A DNA stretch of 64,000 bases, from contig NW_027490126.1 in NCBI RefSeq assembly GCF_050948175.1, forward strand, positions 744,001 to 808,000, written 5' to 3'. The position numbers were made by a program, and so were the translations under genes. Source of the stretch: Xylocopa sonorina. Lineage: Eukaryota; Arthropoda; Insecta; Hymenoptera; Apidae. The notes under the pieces were generated by a model. The model did no database searches, was not told where the DNA came from, and saw nothing but the letters and a program-made list of their open reading frames with translations. Positions 62,101-64,000 of this stretch are shown in pieces. Within the stretch, counting starts at the first letter, position 1; each line of letters begins with the position of its first letter.

Positions 62101-64000
62101 ATTTCTATGTTTCGCGGTAAGATATAATATGATTTGCGAAGTGTTATGTATTCCTCGTCTACACTTCAAATGAATGTAAATGCGACACTTCCTTGCAAGG
62201 AAATAGCGTTTGCAGATGTCTACGTATCGTAGCAATAGAGTTCTTATGATTCTTAAAACGCGATATCGCATCTCATCTCTATGTTTCATGGTAAGATATA
62301 ATAAGATTTGCGAAGTGTCATGTATTCCTCGTCTACACTTCAAATGAATGTAAATGCTACACTTCCTTGCAAGGAAATAGCGTTTGGAGATGTCTACGTA
62401 TCGTAGCAATAGAGTTCCAATGCTTCTTAAAACGCGATATCGCATCTCATTTCTATGTTTCATGGTAAGATATAATATGATTGGGGAAGTGTTATGTATT
62501 CCTCGTCTACACTTCAAATGAATGTGAATGCGACACTTCCTCGCTAGGATATAGCGTTTGCAGATGTCTACGTATCGTAGCAATATATTTCCAATGCTTC
62601 TTAAAACGCGATATCGCATCTCATTTCTATGTTTCATGGTAAGATGTAATATGATTTGCGAAGTGTCATGTATTCCTCGTCTACACTTCAAATGAATGTA
62701 AATGCCACACTTCCCTGCTAGGAAATAGCGTCTGCAGATGACTAGGTATCGTAGCAATAGGGTTCTAATGCTTCTTAAAACGCGTTATCGCACCTCATTT
62801 CTATGTTTCATGGTAAGATATAATATGATTTGCGAAGTGTCATGTATTCTTCGTCTACACTTCAAATGAATGTAAATGCGACTCTTCCTTGCAAGGAAAT
62901 AGCGTCTGCAGATGTCTACGTATCGTAGCAATAGAGTTCCAATGCTTCTTAAAACGCGATATCGCATCTCATTTCTATGTTTCATGGTAAGATATAATAT
63001 GATTGGGGAAGTGTTATGTATTACTCGTCTACACTTCAAATGAATGTAAATGCGACACTTCCTTGCAAGGAAATAGCGTTTGCAGATGTCTACGTATCGT
63101 AGCAATAGAGTTCTTGTGATTCTTAAAACGCGATATCGCATCTCATTTCTATGTTTCATGGTAAGATATAATATGATTTGCGAAGTGTCATGAATTCTTC
63201 GTCTACACTTCAAATGAATGTAAATGCGACTCTTCCTTGCAAGGAAATAGCGTTTGCAGATGTCTACGTATCGTAGCAATAGAGTTCTTATGATTCTTAA
63301 AACGCGATATCGCATCTCATTTCTGTGTTTCATGGTAAGATATAATATGGTTTGCGAAGTGTTATGTATTCCTCGTCTACACTTCAAATGAATGTAAATG
63401 CTACACTTCCTTGCAAGGAAATAGCGTTTGGAGATGTCTACGTATCGTAGCAATAGAGTTCTTATGATTCTTAAAACGCGATATCGCATCTCATTTCTGT
63501 GTTTCATGGTAAGATATAATGTGGTTTGCGAAGTGTTATGTATTCCTCGTCTACACTTCAAATGAATGTGAACGCGAAACTTCCTCGCTAGGATATAGCG
63601 TTTGCAGATGTCTACGTATCGTAGCAATGGATTTCCAATGCTTCTTAAAACGCGATATCGCATCTCATTTCTATGTTTCATGGTAAGACGTAATATGATT
63701 TGCGAAGTGTTATGTATTCCTGTTCTACACTTCAAATGAATGTAAATGCGACACTTCCTTGCAAGGAAATAGAGTTTGCAATTGTCTACCTATCTTAGCA
63801 ATAGTGTTCTAATACCTCCTAAATCGCGATATCGCATCTCATTTCTATGTTTCATGGTAAGATATAATATGATTTGCGAAGTGTTATGTATTCCTCGTCT
63901 ACACTTCAGATGAATGTAAATGCGACACTTCCTTGCAAGGAAATAGCGTTTGCAGATGTCTACGTATCGTAGGGATAGAGTTCTAATGCTTCTTAAAACA
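59149..64000. repeat. Array zone 7: mosaic to the window end
   Basis: About 59,149-61,096 follows 36.3-38.3 kb (offset 22,786 bp). 59,598-60,648 recurs at 61,164-62,214 (1,566 bp, 9 monomers) with a few substitutions: GTAATCC/GTATTCC near 60,411 and TAGAGTTTG/TAGGGTTTG near 60,292/61,858. 62,698-64,000 is a copy of 51,040-52,342 (11,658 bp, 67 monomers). It continues to the last base, so the window ends inside a further copy of that block. Confidence 0.85.

Larger units (their letters stand above)
1..64000. repeat. 174-bp satellite array, about 368 monomers, entire window
   Basis: The same 174-bp unit recurs from end to end. I followed the anchor GCGATATCGC: it starts at 159, 333, 12165, 16339, 20513, 22949, 23990, 33038, 37038, 53560, 63478 and 63826. 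These positions fit exact multiples of 174 apart from a net loss of 17 bp, all explained by a few short deletions listed separately. From 159 to 12165 there are exactly 69 monomers with no net length change. Every monomer points the same way and I saw no inversion. No non-satellite sequence interrupts the array and neither array edge is in the window. Consensus GC is about 36% (62 of 174). Monomers differ by substitutions that define subtypes, and blocks of subtypes recur in order, so this is a higher-order-repeat array rather than a homogeneous one. A centromeric or pericentromeric location is inference only. No gene is present in any stretch. Confidence 0.98.

Noticed and set aside
1..64000. 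CRISPR array
   Set aside because: The whole 174-bp unit repeats without unique spacers between short repeats, so it does not have CRISPR architecture.
1..64000. CENP-B box
   Set aside because: The required TTCG...A..CGGG pattern is not in the consensus. CTTCG occurs in variants but without the downstream CGGG.
1..64000. TATAAT / TATA-box-like motif in AAGATATAATATG in most monomers
   Set aside because: A short AT-rich match in an AT-rich repeat with no associated gene. No promoter can be supported.
1..64000. Resemblance to known plant centromere satellites of 176-180 bp (for example words such as TTTCATGG and AAGGAAA)
   Set aside because: Only very short words are shared and not in a convincing order. 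Length similarity alone is common among unrelated satellites, so no family or species is claimed.

Overview
The whole 64,000-base window is one uninterrupted tandem satellite array. About 368 head-to-tail copies of a 174-bp monomer run from the first base to the last, all in the same orientation. I see no real gene, tRNA, rRNA, mobile element, simple-repeat island or unique flanking sequence. The array runs off both ends of the window. A long, single-orientation array of nucleosome-scale monomers with higher-order repeats suggests a eukaryotic centromeric or heterochromatic locus in a long-read assembly. The species cannot be named from the sequence and I do not recognise the satellite family. 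The consensus is about 36% GC and unusually rich in CpG (about 9 per 174 bp, observed/expected about 1.6), which argues against strong germline CpG methylation.

Layout by region. (1) 1-12,811: a mosaic of older higher-order repeats, with an apparently identical 1,044-bp (6-monomer) tandem duplication at 3,718-5,820 and further copies near 7 kb and 10-12 kb. (2) 12,812-19,994: two almost identical 3,357-bp blocks, offset 3,826 bp (22 monomers minus 2 bp), separated by 469 bp. (3) 19,995 to about 26,400: more diverged monomers with several private variants and two odd-length monomers. Possible intermediate forms of later subtypes occur here. (4) About 26,400-38,270: first appearance of the subtypes that dominate the right half (GATTGGGG, TATTACTCG, ACTCTTCC, TTTGGAG, CTACCTATCTTAG), with 10- and 27-monomer duplications. 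(5) About 38,270-47,984: overlapping 18-20-monomer duplications and a 6/7-monomer tandem set containing a hybrid monomer. (6) 47,985-59,148: a clean tandem duplication of a 5,568-bp (32-monomer) unit with only three substitutions found between copies. (7) 59,149-64,000: a mosaic of blocks related to 36-38 kb and to 51-52 kb. The window stops inside another copy of an amplified subtype.

Open reading frames up to 1,082 codons exist on the minus strand, but they follow from arithmetic: 174 = 3 x 58 and the consensus minus-strand frame lacks a stop. Amplified variants break this frame repeatedly, so no coding region is annotated. What the window does show well is array evolution: strict length conservation, unequal exchange in whole-monomer steps, recent segmental amplification, and subtypes that alter the short dyad symmetries of the monomer.
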